Positions 1 through 6,020 of a stretch of DNA of 6,400 nucleotides are shown here, piece after piece. The notes under the pieces were generated by a model. The model did not search any database and was not told the DNA's origin. It saw nothing but the letters and a program-made list of their open reading frames with translations. Source of the stretch: an uncultured Treponema sp. (GTDB lineage Bacteria; Spirochaetota; Spirochaetia; Treponematales; Treponemataceae); contig CALBXN010000053.1 in assembly GCA_937890485.1 (NCBI GenBank), positions 1-6,400 of the forward strand, in the 5' to 3' direction. Position numbers and translations under genes: made by a program. Positions within the stretch are counted from its first letter, which is position 1. Every line of letters begins with the position of its first letter.

Positions 1-3000
1 ATAATTCCCACAATAAAAAGTAACTGATTTTGTTCCAACAACACCATTACAATCTATTGTTGCAGTTGCTACCGAATTGCTTAGATATGTTAAGTTATCA
101 AAAGATGCATCACTACATGTTATAGATTGATTTTTTAAATTTGTACCAGTTATTGTTACAAGTAATTCACCTGTGTAACCTTCTCCTGCACTTGCAATTT
201 TTACGCTCTTAATGCTAGTTCCTTCATTCTCGATTTCATAATCGTTAAATTGTTCAACGTTAAAAGCCTGGACAACTAACACAACGTAATAGTTTTTCTT
301 GTTGTAGTCGTACACACTACCATTGCTGAAACTCAACATGTATGCGCTATTGTCGTTGGAAGCGCACTGAGAACTGCTCCAATAATAATTACTGCCCAAA
401 GTTTCTGCTCCACCTACTGCGGATAAAGATTCTGCAACTATATGTCTATTGTCATATACAGTTTTCAATTCTGCTATGGCTGGTAAGTACCAACCATCTT
501 CGTAATCTGTACCTGTAAGTCCTGCTGTTTGACCGTAAGTGTTTGCAAAATTAAAAGCTGGATAGTTTGCTGCTACATTTGCACTTCCTGTAGGGTCTAC
601 GCTACAAATGTAATCCCAGTTATCACTTCCATCTAAGTCTTCTGTAAAGATATATTCACCACTACTTGAAATACTGTAATCTGATTGTATCCCCATAAAG
701 TTTGTTTTATAACCTGTGCTACCATCTGATGCCCAACGTCCATAGCCTTCTTTTAAGCCTATAGCTTTTCCTGTTGCTCCATCAAAAGAATCTATTGAAA
801 CAATTACAGCAAATGCTTTATCAATTTGGCTATCAGGTACACCGTATTTTACATCTTCTGCTTTTATGCGTGTTCCATCTGTAAATAGTATATCTCCAAC
901 ACTAAAACTGTTTGCACCCGTTACACCTTTTGCAATGACTATAGCTGTTTGTGCAGCACTTAAATTTCCAATATCATCTTTTGCTTTGATTATTATTGTG
1001 TATTCACTATTATCTGGTTCTATGTTTTCTATTGTTGTTGATGTTTCTGTTTTTTTGCATGAAATTGTTGTTACTTCTCTAGATTCTGTTTTTCCGTAAG
1101 TAATTACAGCTCCTGCAAAGTCATCATCTATTGGATTTGTCCAAGTAAGTGTTATTTTTTTTGTTTCTCTTGAATAAGTTGAAACTACACCTTCTACAAC
1201 ATTAGGTGCTGTTTTATCAATATTTTCAATTGAAATAAAAGCTAGTTCTCGGCGTCCTGCTGTGTCTGCTATTGCAACTGTATATGTTGTGTTTGCAACT
1301 GCTATAATTTCTTTTGTTTCTGTAATATCTGTTCCATTTAGTACAGTTGCAATATCAACAATAGTACCTTCTTTGTATGCAATTTTCTTAATTTCACTCG
1401 CACTGTCTATTTCTACATTTACTTTAACTACAACATCATCTTTTGTTTTTTCTGTTGTATTTGGTGTAAGTGTTATTGCAAGTGGTGATTTTTCTATAAT
1501 GCTCGGTGTAATCATTACTGTAACACCTTTACTTTTGTTTCCACTTGTATCTATAGATTTTACTGTAAAAGCATATTTTATTCCGTTTGTTAAATTGCTA
1601 ATAATACAACCTTTTGCACCTGGAGCAACCATCATAGTGTCAGATTCCATTACGAGGCTTCTGTTTATTGGTTCTGTTTTATCCCAGCTTATTTCATAAC
1701 CAAAAACATCTTTATCTGTTGCGTCTTCCCATGTCAAAAGTACACTTGCATCTTTATTTACTGCTGTTAGATTTGTTACATTTGCTGGGGCAGTTTTGTC
1801 AGAAGAGTCTGTTGCTGTGGCTGTTACTGTTGCTCCTTCTGAATAATTTAAACTTGTATCAAATGTTTTTACTGTAAATGTGTATTCTACACCATTTTCT
1901 ATGCCACTTATGTTTAAACTTGTTACATCTTTTCCAAGACTTACTGTGTTTGCTAATGTTCCTGCGGCTGGACTCATACTGATTTGTACACCTGCAAAGT
2001 CTGTATCACTTGGATTTTTCCATGTTAATACTGCATCACCATCTGCTGCTGTAACTGTTAAACTTGTTACTTTTGCTGGTGCTACATAGTCAGATGAGTC
2101 TACAACTGTGGCTGTGGCTGTTACTGTTGCTCCTTCTGAATAATTTAAACTTGTATCAAATGTTTTTACTGTAAATGTGTATTCTACACCATTTTCTATG
2201 CCACTTATGTTTAAACTTGTTACATCTTTTCCAAGACTTACTGTGTTTGCTAATGTTCCTGCGGCTGGACTCATACTGATTTGTACACCTGCAAAGTCTG
2301 TATCACTTGGATTTTTCCATGTTAATACTGCATCACCATCTGCTGCTGTAACTGTTAAACCTGTTACTTTTGCTGGAGCTGTTTTGTCAAAGTTGTCTAC
2401 TGCTGTCGCTTTTACTGTTGTCCCTGATGAATAATTTAGGCTTGTATCAAATGTTTTTACTGTAAATGTATAATCTACACCACTATCTAAGCCACTTACA
2501 TTTAAACTTGTTACATCTTTTCCAAGACTTATTGTATTAGCTAATGTTCCTGCGGCTGGATTCATGCTGATTTGTATACCTGCAAGGTCTGTATCACTTG
2601 GATTTTTCCATGTTAATACTGCATTCTCATTGCTTACTATTGCAGTTAATTCTATTACTTCAGCAGGAGCAGTGTAATCAGCTACAGTTACGTTTGCTGA
2701 TACACCTGAACTTTTGTTGTTGCTGGTATCAATTGTTTTTACAGTAAATGTGTATTCTTTACCACTTGTTAAGCCACCTACATTTAAACTTGTTACATTT
2801 TTTCCTAAAATAACTGGATTTAGCAAAGTTCCTTCTGCTGGGCTCATGGAAACTTGAACACCGTCAAAATCTGCGTCAGTTGGGTTTTTCCATGTTAATA
2901 CTGCACTCCCATCTGCTGCTGTAACTGTTAGTTTAGTTACATTTGCGGGAGCTTTGGTATCTGTCTCAATTTCTGGCTCTTTACATCCTAAAATACAGCT

Positions 3001-3051
3001 TATTAAACTTATTGCTATAAATAATACAATCCACGAAAATTGCTTTTTCAT
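1..3051 (-). CDS. Large multi-domain surface lipoprotein, Fn3-like repeats plus DUF1566/Lcl-like domain (C-terminus outside window)
   Basis: I read the frame codon by codon from the ATG at 3051 to position 1 and found no stop in 1017 codons. GGAGG at 3057-3061 lies 5 nt before the start. The N-terminus (MKKQFSWIVLFIAISLISC) is a lipoprotein signal peptide. The lipidated residue is Cys19 (LISC) or Cys23 (ILGC). Five Fn3-like repeats follow (about residues 34-127, 128-224, 225-323, 324-420 and 421-515). They share APA.VT.LT, VLTWKNPSD, G.QISM.PA.GTL and YTFTVKT.DTS motifs. A more divergent Ig-like stretch (about 516-615) and another Fn3-like module (about 616-712) come next. Residues 713-930 resemble DUF1566/Lcl, with GDILFTDGT, GWYLPAIAEL (853-862) and YYWSSSQ (from 889). 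An IPT/TIG-like module begins near 935 and is cut by the window edge. The likely role is surface display of a ligand-binding C-type-lectin-like head on an Ig-like stalk. The ligand is unknown. The domain assignments come from motif memory, not a profile search. Confidence 0.9.
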   Translation of the reverse strand, partial: MKKQFSWIVLFIAISLISCILGCKEPEIETDTKAPANVTKLTVTAADGSAVLTWKNPTDADFDGVQVSMSPAEGTLLNPVILGKNVTSLNVGGLTSGKEYTFTVKTIDTSNNKSSGVSANVTVADYTAPAEVIELTAIVSNENAVLTWKNPSDTDLAGIQISMNPAAGTLANTISLGKDVTSLNVSGLDSGVDYTFTVKTFDTSLNYSSGTTVKATAVDNFDKTAPAKVTGLTVTAADGDAVLTWKNPSDTDFAGVQISMSPAAGTLANTVSLGKDVTSLNISGIENGVEYTFTVKTFDTSLNYSEGATVTATATVVDSSDYVAPAKVTSLTVTAADGDAVLTWKNPSDTDFAGVQISMSPAAGTLANTVSLGKDVTSLNISGIENGVEYTFTVKTFDTSLNYSEGATVTATATDSSDKTAPANVTNLTAVNKDASVLLTWEDATDKDVFGYEISWDKTEPINRSLVMESDTMMVAPGAKGCIISNLTNGIKYAFTVKSIDTSGNKSKGVTVMITPSIIEKSPLAITLTPNTTEKTKDDVVVKVNVEIDSASEIKKIAYKEGTIVDIATVLNGTDITETKEIIAVANTTYTVAIADTAGRRELAFISIENIDKTAPNVVEGVVSTYSRETKKITLTWTNPIDDDFAGAVITYGKTESREVTTISCKKTETSTTIENIEPDNSEYTIIIKAKDDIGNLSAAQTAIVIAKGVTGANSFSVGDILFTDGTRIKAEDVKYGVPDSQIDKAFAVIVSIDSFDGATGKAIGLKEGYGRWASDGSTGYKTNFMGIQSDYSISSSGEYIFTEDLDGSDNWDYICSVDPTGSANVAANYPAFNFANTYGQTAGLTGTDYEDGWYLPAIAELKTVYDNRHIVAESLSAVGGAETLGSNYYWSSSQCASNDNSAYMLSFSNGSVYDYNKKNYYVVLVVQAFNVEQFNDYEIENEGTSIKSVKIASAGEGYTGELLVTITGTNLKNQSITCSDASFDNLTYLSNSVATATIDCNGVVGTKSVTFYCGNY
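262..390 (-). other. Candidate hypervariable (DGR-type) segment in the DUF1566-like domain
   Basis: This segment encodes residues about 888-930, from NYYWSSSQ through the SFSNGS motif to YYVVLVVQAF. It matches the layout of DUF1566-type variable regions of diversity-generating retroelements: a YYWSS entry, an Asn-like run, FSNG, another run, then a fixed Y-V-V-V-x-AF exit. The variable-looking positions use TGC, GCT, TCC, AAC, GAC, AGC and then TAC, GAC, TAC, AAC. Every one of these can be reached from AAC or AAT by changing only adenines. The rest of the gene strongly prefers A/T-ending codons such as AAT and TAT. No reverse transcriptase or template repeat is visible in the window. They could lie before position 1, downstream of this gene. 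The alternative is an ordinary DUF1566 domain with chance codon use. Confidence 0.45.
1814..2360 (-). repeat. Near-identical tandem duplication of one Fn3-like unit (297-bp period)
   Basis: Positions 1814-2063 and 2111-2360 are identical over 250 bp at an offset of exactly 297 bp (99 codons). The first mismatch is T2064 against C2361. The flanking Fn3 units of the same gene are only moderately similar, so this pair reflects a recent in-frame duplication or gene conversion. The unit boundary matches one protein domain, so copy number can change without breaking the frame. Confidence 0.95.
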
Positions 3052-3115
3052 TACATCCTCCAAAGAATATAACATATTAATCTTTGGATAAATTTTATCA
3101 GTTTTTTTTCTTTTT

Positions 3116-3173
3116 GTAGTGAGTAATTACTAATCAATTTTTAGTGAGTTGTACGCATACAGTTTTAGTGTGT
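3116..3173 (+). repeat. Intergenic repeat R, copy 1 (R1)
   Basis: This is the first of three same-direction copies, with the others at 5016-5072 and 6021-6078. The first 42 bases (3116-3157) are identical to those of copy 3. The unit holds the direct repeat TAGTGAGT twice, the perfect palindrome AGTAATTACT, and a conserved GTACGCA, and ends with GTGTGT. In copies 1 and 2 the similarity extends leftward through a T-run into an ATCAGTTTTTTT block (from about 3091 and 4990). It lies between the divergent lipoprotein gene and the 3343 gene. The role is unknown: a regulator site, a recombination site or a mobile-element end are all possible. Confidence 0.9.
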
Positions 3174-3192
3174 AAAAAAAATTGAGCAAAAA

Positions 3193-3222
3193 TTGAACTT
3201 TTTTAACTTCTATGCTTATATT
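3193..3222 (+). promoter_or_regulatory. Sigma70-type promoter for the 3343-3896 genes
   Basis: TTGAAC (3193-3198) and TATATT (3217-3222) are separated by 18 bp. A closely matching block, ATTGAACTTTTTTAACTT followed by TATATTATTA, recurs at 5346-5377, which supports function. The expected transcript start near 3230 would give a leader of about 110 nt before the ATG at 3343. Confidence 0.55.
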
Positions 3223-3230
3223 ATTAATAT

Positions 3231-3342
3231 CTTTCTTTTGAAAGAATTTTTTTTAGGATGGCACAGTTTCTGTGTTGGGGTTAGATTTCCTCCCACGAGC
3301 GAGAAAATCAATTTTCAAAACTGGTGAACCAAGGTAAAGCCA
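3231..3342 (+). promoter_or_regulatory. Structured 5' leader with terminator-like hairpin
   Basis: CTTTC-TTTT-GAAAG (3231-3244) is followed by a T8 run (3247-3254), giving a weak attenuator-like hairpin. Next come CACAG-TTT-CTGTG (3262-3274), a G-rich/C-rich pair around 3277-3294, and GAAAAT-CA-ATTTTC (3303-3316). The ribosome site AAGG (3331-3334) is 8 nt before the ATG. I recognise no known riboswitch. The leader is more G+C-rich than its surroundings, which suggests RNA structure or a foreign fragment. Confidence 0.3.
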
Positions 3343-3675
3343 ATGTCAGTTAAGGTAATAGAGCAAGTTTTATTTATGATGACAAATATTCCAGAAACTA
3401 ACATAGTTCCAAAGGCAAAAAATGGCTGTTGGTTTGTTTCTGGTCCTAGAAGAGAAGGTTTTAGCAAAGTAAAATATTACGAATATCACATTGAATACAA
3501 AGACGAAAAAGACTACGAGCAAAATTTTACAAAATACAACGAAGATTTTGTTTCTGGGCTAAAACAGCTTGGGTTATCAGAAGAAAAAATATCAAAAATC
3601 CCAGTAAAAATTATTTGCAAAAAATATAATGACAAAACTCCAACAACATTTAGAGAATGGAAAAAAACAAGGTAA
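3343..3675 (+). CDS. Hypothetical protein, 110 aa
   Basis: I do not recognise this protein. It starts at an ATG with AAGG 8 nt upstream and reads MSVKVIEQVLFMMTNIPETN at its N-terminus. It has a single aromatic, charged middle section (YYEYHIEYKDEKDYEQNF) and a basic C-terminus (FREWKKTR). There is no signal peptide, membrane helix or obvious catalytic motif, so it is probably a small soluble cytoplasmic protein. It is followed 29 nt later by a zinc-ribbon gene on the same strand, and the two probably share one transcript from the 3193-3222 promoter. Its G/C-poor, A-rich codon use matches the surrounding genes. The coding call rests on the ribosome site, the promoter and the gene pair. Confidence 0.75.
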   Translation: MSVKVIEQVLFMMTNIPETNIVPKAKNGCWFVSGPRREGFSKVKYYEYHIEYKDEKDYEQNFTKYNEDFVSGLKQLGLSEEKISKIPVKIICKKYNDKTPTTFREWKKTR

Positions 3676-3704
3676 TTTCAATTTTTAGTAAAAAGGGGAA
3701 AACC

Positions 3705-3896
3705 ATGAGTACAAATAACGAATCAAATAAAGAACTAATAACAGTTTGTTGTCCCTACTGTAATGAAAAACAGTTTTCTTTTAGTGAAAATGCCATAAGC
3801 AAAACTCAATCTATTCAGTTTGTATGTCCAGAATGTGCTTCAAGGATAGATATTAGCAAAACACACGAAGGAAATCTTTTTGTACAATGTCTGTAA
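3705..3896 (+). CDS. Small zinc-ribbon protein, 63 aa
   Basis: I chose the ATG at 3705 because AAAAGGGGA (from 3691) gives a proper ribosome site 6-7 nt ahead. An in-frame ATG at 3657 lies inside the preceding gene and has no such site. The protein carries C16-P-Y-C19 and C41-P-E-C44, two CPxC knuckles 21 residues apart. This is the classic four-cysteine zinc ribbon, which binds one Zn and often nucleic acid or a protein partner. There is nothing beyond the ribbon except short polar ends, so it probably works as an adaptor or regulator, perhaps with the 110-aa protein encoded just upstream. It converges with the nuclease-like gene, with 13 nt between the two stop codons. Confidence 0.8.
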   Translation: MSTNNESNKELITVCCPYCNEKQFSFSENAISKTQSIQFVCPECASRIDISKTHEGNLFVQCL

Positions 3897-3909
3897 AAAA
3901 ATATAATTT

Positions 3910-4962
3910 TTATTCCCAAGTTTTAGTTTTTAATTCTTCTGCAATTTTAGAAACATCTTCATATCTACTAGAAATTCCAACAATATCTGATAAATCAAAA
4001 ATTCTAGTTCCCATTGGTGCCCTTGGTGTAATTTTTCTAAAATCAGTTTCATAAAATTTTTCAACAAAAAAGTAGCGGTGTTCAGTATTTTCTAAATCAT
4101 AGCCCAAACGCTTTCCATCTTCCATTGCTTTTGCAATTCTTTCTGAAAAGTCTTTAATTGCTTCTTCTACTTTTTTTGAATCTGCACTATCAACAAAAAA
4201 GTCTTCACTTTCTGGAACTACTTCTAATTTTCCATCTTTCACTACAGCACGGAGAATTGCATCAATTTTTCCGATGGCACGAACACTTTTGTCTTTGTAA
4301 AGTCCAAGATAAGTGTGAGGTCTAAAACCTCTATCTGCTGAATCATAATAAACATTAGCAGCCATATTGTATTCTAAGGTTGTACTAGCAAGTTGCATTC
4401 TCATATATTTCCAATCATCACTTGTTATTAACTTATCGTGATAACAATAATCAAGGTAATCATTTAGAACTTCTTGCATTTCAAAATCTTGATCACTAAG
4501 AACTTCGCTTACGGCTGTTGCTAAATCTTCAAAGGTTGTATTAAAGTGCAATACTGGAACTTTTTGAGTTTCATTATAAATATCTAACTCTTTTTGAAAA
4601 TCTGCAAACGTTTTTCTATTCATCTTTTGTCCGGCTATTGTTAATAAAACTTTGTGTTGTTCATCAGAAAAAGCAGCTAAATGATTCTTTAATTGTTCCA
4701 CGCCAAACCAATCAGTCACTTTTGTTTCAACTACTAATTTAAAACTATTTTGACAAATAATTGCATCAGGAACACTTTTTTCTGATTTTTCTTGGATGGT
4801 AAAATTTAATTCAGGATTAAATGAGTTTGCAAAAAACAAGTTTTTTAATAATTGATAAAATTTGTTTGTAGAATAGTTATACAAGCGAGATAAAAGCAAC
4901 ATTGTATTTGCTGTGGCAACATTTTCCTTTGCATGATATCTTTGAAAATAATGAATTTTCAT
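3910..4962 (-). CDS. PD-(D/E)XK nuclease-superfamily-like protein, 350 aa
   Basis: The ATG at 4962 is preferred because AGAGGTG sits 3-9 nt before it. A GTG two codons upstream (4968) is in frame but overlaps that ribosome site. The N-terminal third holds the apparent nuclease core: P65-D66, then 12 residues to E79-T-K81 in the VVETKV strand, then Q90 in a helix (EQLKNHL). This matches the PD-(D/E)XK arrangement, in which Asp, Glu and Lys bind metal and cleave DNA. The N-terminal IHYFQRYHAKENVATANT block looks like a conserved family signature. The remaining 230 residues are unassigned and may recognise a target or partner. There is no signal peptide. It could be a restriction or defence nuclease, but this is inferred from the motif alone, with no methylase nearby. 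R2 and its T-rich flank lie directly upstream and probably carry its promoter. Confidence 0.8.
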   Translation of the reverse strand: MKIHYFQRYHAKENVATANTMLLLSRLYNYSTNKFYQLLKNLFFANSFNPELNFTIQEKSEKSVPDAIICQNSFKLVVETKVTDWFGVEQLKNHLAAFSDEQHKVLLTIAGQKMNRKTFADFQKELDIYNETQKVPVLHFNTTFEDLATAVSEVLSDQDFEMQEVLNDYLDYCYHDKLITSDDWKYMRMQLASTTLEYNMAANVYYDSADRGFRPHTYLGLYKDKSVRAIGKIDAILRAVVKDGKLEVVPESEDFFVDSADSKKVEEAIKDFSERIAKAMEDGKRLGYDLENTEHRYFFVEKFYETDFRKITPRAPMGTRIFDLSDIVGISSRYEDVSKIAEELKTKTWE

Positions 4963-5015
4963 ACTCACCTCTTATAAAAGTTATTTTATATATTTTACAT
5001 CAGTTTTTTTATTCT

Positions 5016-5072
5016 GTAATGAGTATTAACTACTCAATTTTTAGTGAGTTATACGCATAAATTTTAATGTGT
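5016..5072 (+). repeat. Intergenic repeat R, copy 2 (R2)
   Basis: This is the most diverged copy. It keeps CAATTTTTAGTGAGTT, TACGCA and TTTTAATGTGT. Where R1 and R3 have AGTAATTACT, it has TGAGTA-TTAAC-TACTCA (5020-5036), a different sequence that still folds as an inverted repeat. Retained pairing with changed bases hints that the structure matters. It lies between the divergent nuclease-like gene and the ATPase remnant. Confidence 0.88.
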
Positions 5073-5100
5073 ATTTTTGTCCACTTTTATTGACTGGTAT

Positions 5101-5196
5101 AAAGTGTTGAAAACTCCATAGAAAAAGTGTATATTATTAACATAAACTCGCTTGAAAAAGTGTAAATTTTTATCAAAAACTCCCTAAAAAAAGTGT
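5101..5196 (+). repeat. Decayed 33-bp tandem array upstream of the ATPase remnant
   Basis: AACTC begins at 5112, 5145 and 5178, and AAAAAGTGT begins at 5122, 5155 and 5188, so both motifs recur with an exact 33-bp period. A shorter partial unit with AAAGTGT sits at 5101. The AAAAAGTGTAWAWT core resembles the AAAAAGTCTAAAAT core of the 32-bp array at 6102-6180. There are no unique spacers, so it is not CRISPR. The period is close to three DNA turns, which would suit cooperative protein binding on one face. Confidence 0.8.
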
Positions 5197-5226
5197 CTTA
5201 GGAGTATAGATAAACCCTCCTCCTAA

Positions 5227-5322
5227 AATGGCGTCGAAGTATGCTATAAACTTTCAGAAAACAACGTTGGTGTTGTTGAAAACAAAATAACAATTCCATA
5301 TTATATGGCGTTTCTTTTGTAA
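5227..5322 (+). pseudogene. Remnant of an AAA_14/DUF4143 ATPase gene (internal deletion)
   Basis: After an in-frame TAA at 5224-5226, 31 open codons run to TAA at 5320-5322. The peptide contains VEVCYKLSENN followed directly by VVENKITIPYYMAFLL. These resemble two pieces of the C-terminal part of AAA_14/DUF4143 ATPases: the 'VQVCY.L..EN' strand and the 'I.VIP.W.FLL' end. In full-length relatives the pieces are separated by a longer linker. The Walker A region and most of the protein are missing. The fragment has the same upstream context (repeat R, then a tandem array) as the intact ATPase gene at 6187. A 7-bp inverted repeat, TTAGGAG/CTCCTAA (5198-5226), lies just before it. The similarity is recalled by eye, so this call is moderate. 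Confidence 0.5.
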
Positions 5323-5346
5323 AAATTTAGATAAAAATGTGATAGA

Positions 5347-5374
5347 TTGAACTTTTTTAACTTTGTTTTATATT
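5347..5374 (+). promoter_or_regulatory. Promoter-like site, possibly of a short RNA
   Basis: TTGAAC (5347-5352) and TATATT (5369-5374) are spaced by 16 bp, inside a block nearly identical to the promoter at 3193-3222. Nothing on the plus strand codes for protein downstream. The first terminator-like hairpin ends at about 5473, so a transcript of roughly 90 nt is possible. It may equally be a leftover copy of the 3193 promoter. Confidence 0.4.
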
Positions 5375-5410
5375 ATTAGAGAAGAAGACTAATAAAGTTA
5401 AAACCAAAGT

Positions 5411-5473
5411 GTCATCCTGAATACTGTATGTGTTATAAGATTCCGAATCAAGTTCGGAATGACGTTTTTTTTT
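5411..5473 (+). repeat. Dispersed palindromic repeat with terminator-like hairpin
   Basis: Outer arms GTCATCC (5411-5417) and GGAATGAC (5456-5463) enclose a perfect 8-bp stem, ATTCCGAA (5440-5447) and TTCGGAAT (5453-5460), with loop TCAAG. A T9 run follows (5465-5473). On the minus strand it reads CGTCATTCCGAACTTGATTC, a widespread bacterial intergenic repeat type. The hairpin plus T-run could terminate plus-strand transcripts. When translated on the minus strand it gives the familiar artefact peptide HSELDSES. Confidence 0.75.
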
Positions 5474-5501
5474 ATTCTTCCATTTTGAAGAATTAAAACA
5501 G

Positions 5502-5535
5502 AAGGTACTTAAAATATAAACATTCCAAGTACCTT
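5502..5535 (-). terminator. Bidirectional hairpin terminator after the zinc-finger gene
   Basis: AAGGTACTT (5502-5510) and AAGTACCTT (5527-5535) form a perfect 9-bp stem with a 16-nt loop. It lies 26 nt beyond the stop codon of the minus-strand gene that ends at 5562. On the minus strand the stem is followed by CTGTTTT, and on the plus strand by TTGTT. Both U-tracts are weak. Confidence 0.55.
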
Positions 5536-5561
5536 TTGTTAATACCAATAATTATTAATTA

Positions 5562-5870
5562 CTACTTCATACTATTTTCATATTGATTTTTACATGCAAT
5601 ACCACAAAACCAATATTTTTTCCCCAAGCCTGGTCCAATATCTTCTACAACACCCCACTTATCTGTACCAGTTGGTATATGCTTTCCACATACATAACAA
5701 TTTTGTGGTCCTCTAGACTCTGGTAAGAACTCTTGGCAAATAAAATATTTTTTAGATTTTTTTAAATTTTTTCCATTTTTATCACCGATACGTAATAATA
5801 AATTTCCAACTCCTTCTAAACCTGGAATTATAGATAGAACATTTCCAATAGCTTTTAAAATGAATCTCAT
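5562..5870 (-). CDS. Small zinc-finger protein with hydrophobic N-terminus, 102 aa
   Basis: AGAGGTGG lies just upstream of the ATG at 5870, and the coding frame is coupled to a micro-ORF (ATGA overlap). Residues 1-30 are largely hydrophobic or amphipathic (FILKAIGNVLSIIPGLEG) and could associate with membrane or a partner. A basic linker (KNGKNLKKSKK) follows. The C-terminal half carries C58-Y-V-C61 and W-F-C89-G-I-A-C93 followed by KNQYE. This CxxC ... FCxxxC layout resembles TRASH/MYM/YHS-type treble-clef zinc knuckles. Function is unknown: a metal sensor, nucleic-acid binder or effector are all possible. A hairpin follows the stop codon. It faces the ATPase gene across a shared control region. 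Confidence 0.8.
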   Translation of the reverse strand: MRFILKAIGNVLSIIPGLEGVGNLLLRIGDKNGKNLKKSKKYFICQEFLPESRGPQNCYVCGKHIPTGTDKWGVVEDIGPGLGKKYWFCGIACKNQYENSMK

Positions 5871-5935
5871 TTTTCCACCTCTCTACTTTCTTTTTGCGTA
5901 CTACAAAAAAGAATTTTTTTATTTAATATACCCAT
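5867..5935 (-). CDS. 22-aa leader micro-ORF, translationally coupled to the zinc-finger gene
   Basis: The ATG at 5935 has an excellent ribosome site (AAGGAGT, 5 nt spacer), stronger than that of the gene it precedes. The peptide is MGILNKKILFCSTQKESREV followed by EK. Its TGA (5867-5869) overlaps the ATG of the 102-aa gene as ATGA, the standard geometry for translational coupling. The second gene's ribosome site lies within the micro-ORF. It could be a regulatory leader peptide, a small partner protein, or the remnant of a longer upstream gene. It has no run of one amino acid that would suggest classic attenuation. Confidence 0.55.
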   Translation of the reverse strand: MGILNKKILFCSTQKESREVEK

Positions 5936-5952
5936 AATTTACTCCTTATTTG

Positions 5953-6009
5953 TTAGGTATTATATTAATAAGACAAAAGTCTTATCATTTAAGTTCATCA
6001 TATACCTAA
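5953..6009 (-). promoter_or_regulatory. Promoter with nested inverted-repeat operator for the 5935-5562 operon
   Basis: On the minus strand a perfect TATAAT (5959-5964) would start transcription near 5952, just before the micro-ORF ribosome site. The -35 is poor. An inverted repeat, ATAAGAC-AAAA-GTCTTAT (5968-5985), fills the -35/-10 spacer. It is nested in a second pair, TTAGGTAT (5953-5960) and ATACCTAA (6002-6009). An operator over the promoter with a weak -35 suggests control by a dimeric repressor or activator. Confidence 0.55.
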
Positions 6010-6020
6010 ATTTTCTTTTT

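Larger units (their letters stand above)
4963..5561. other. Gene-poor intergenic stretch (about 600 bp) between two minus-strand genes
   Basis: No intact gene is supported here. From left to right it holds the promoter region of the nuclease-like gene, repeat R2, a 33-bp tandem array, an ATPase remnant, a promoter-like site, a dispersed palindromic repeat and the terminator of the zinc-finger gene. Each is listed separately. Confidence 0.7.

Noticed and set aside
866..2434. Five plus-strand open frames of 69-145 codons
   Set aside because: They are antisense shadows of the continuous minus-strand lipoprotein frame. The identical pair at 1880 and 2177 simply reflects the duplicated Fn3 unit.
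3261..3305. Degenerate tRNA or T-arm-like sequence
   Set aside because: A GGGGTTAGATTTCC stretch recalls a T-arm, but no cloverleaf, anticodon arm or acceptor stem can be drawn.
3657..3704. Upstream start for the zinc-ribbon gene
   Set aside because: This ATG overlaps the preceding gene and lacks a ribosome site, whereas the ATG at 3705 has a strong one.
4963..4968. GTG start two codons upstream for the nuclease-like gene
   Set aside because: It lies within the AGAGGTG ribosome site of the ATG at 4962, which is the better start.
5357..5548. 63-aa minus-strand open frame
   Set aside because: It is the translation of the dispersed palindromic repeat (HSELDSES artefact) plus AT-rich flank, overlaps a terminator, and has no ribosome site.
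5953..6009. Integron attC site
   Set aside because: GTTAGGT and ACCTAAA look like core sites but are in the reverse order (attC runs RYYYAAC to GTTRRRY), and no integrase is present. An operator fits better.
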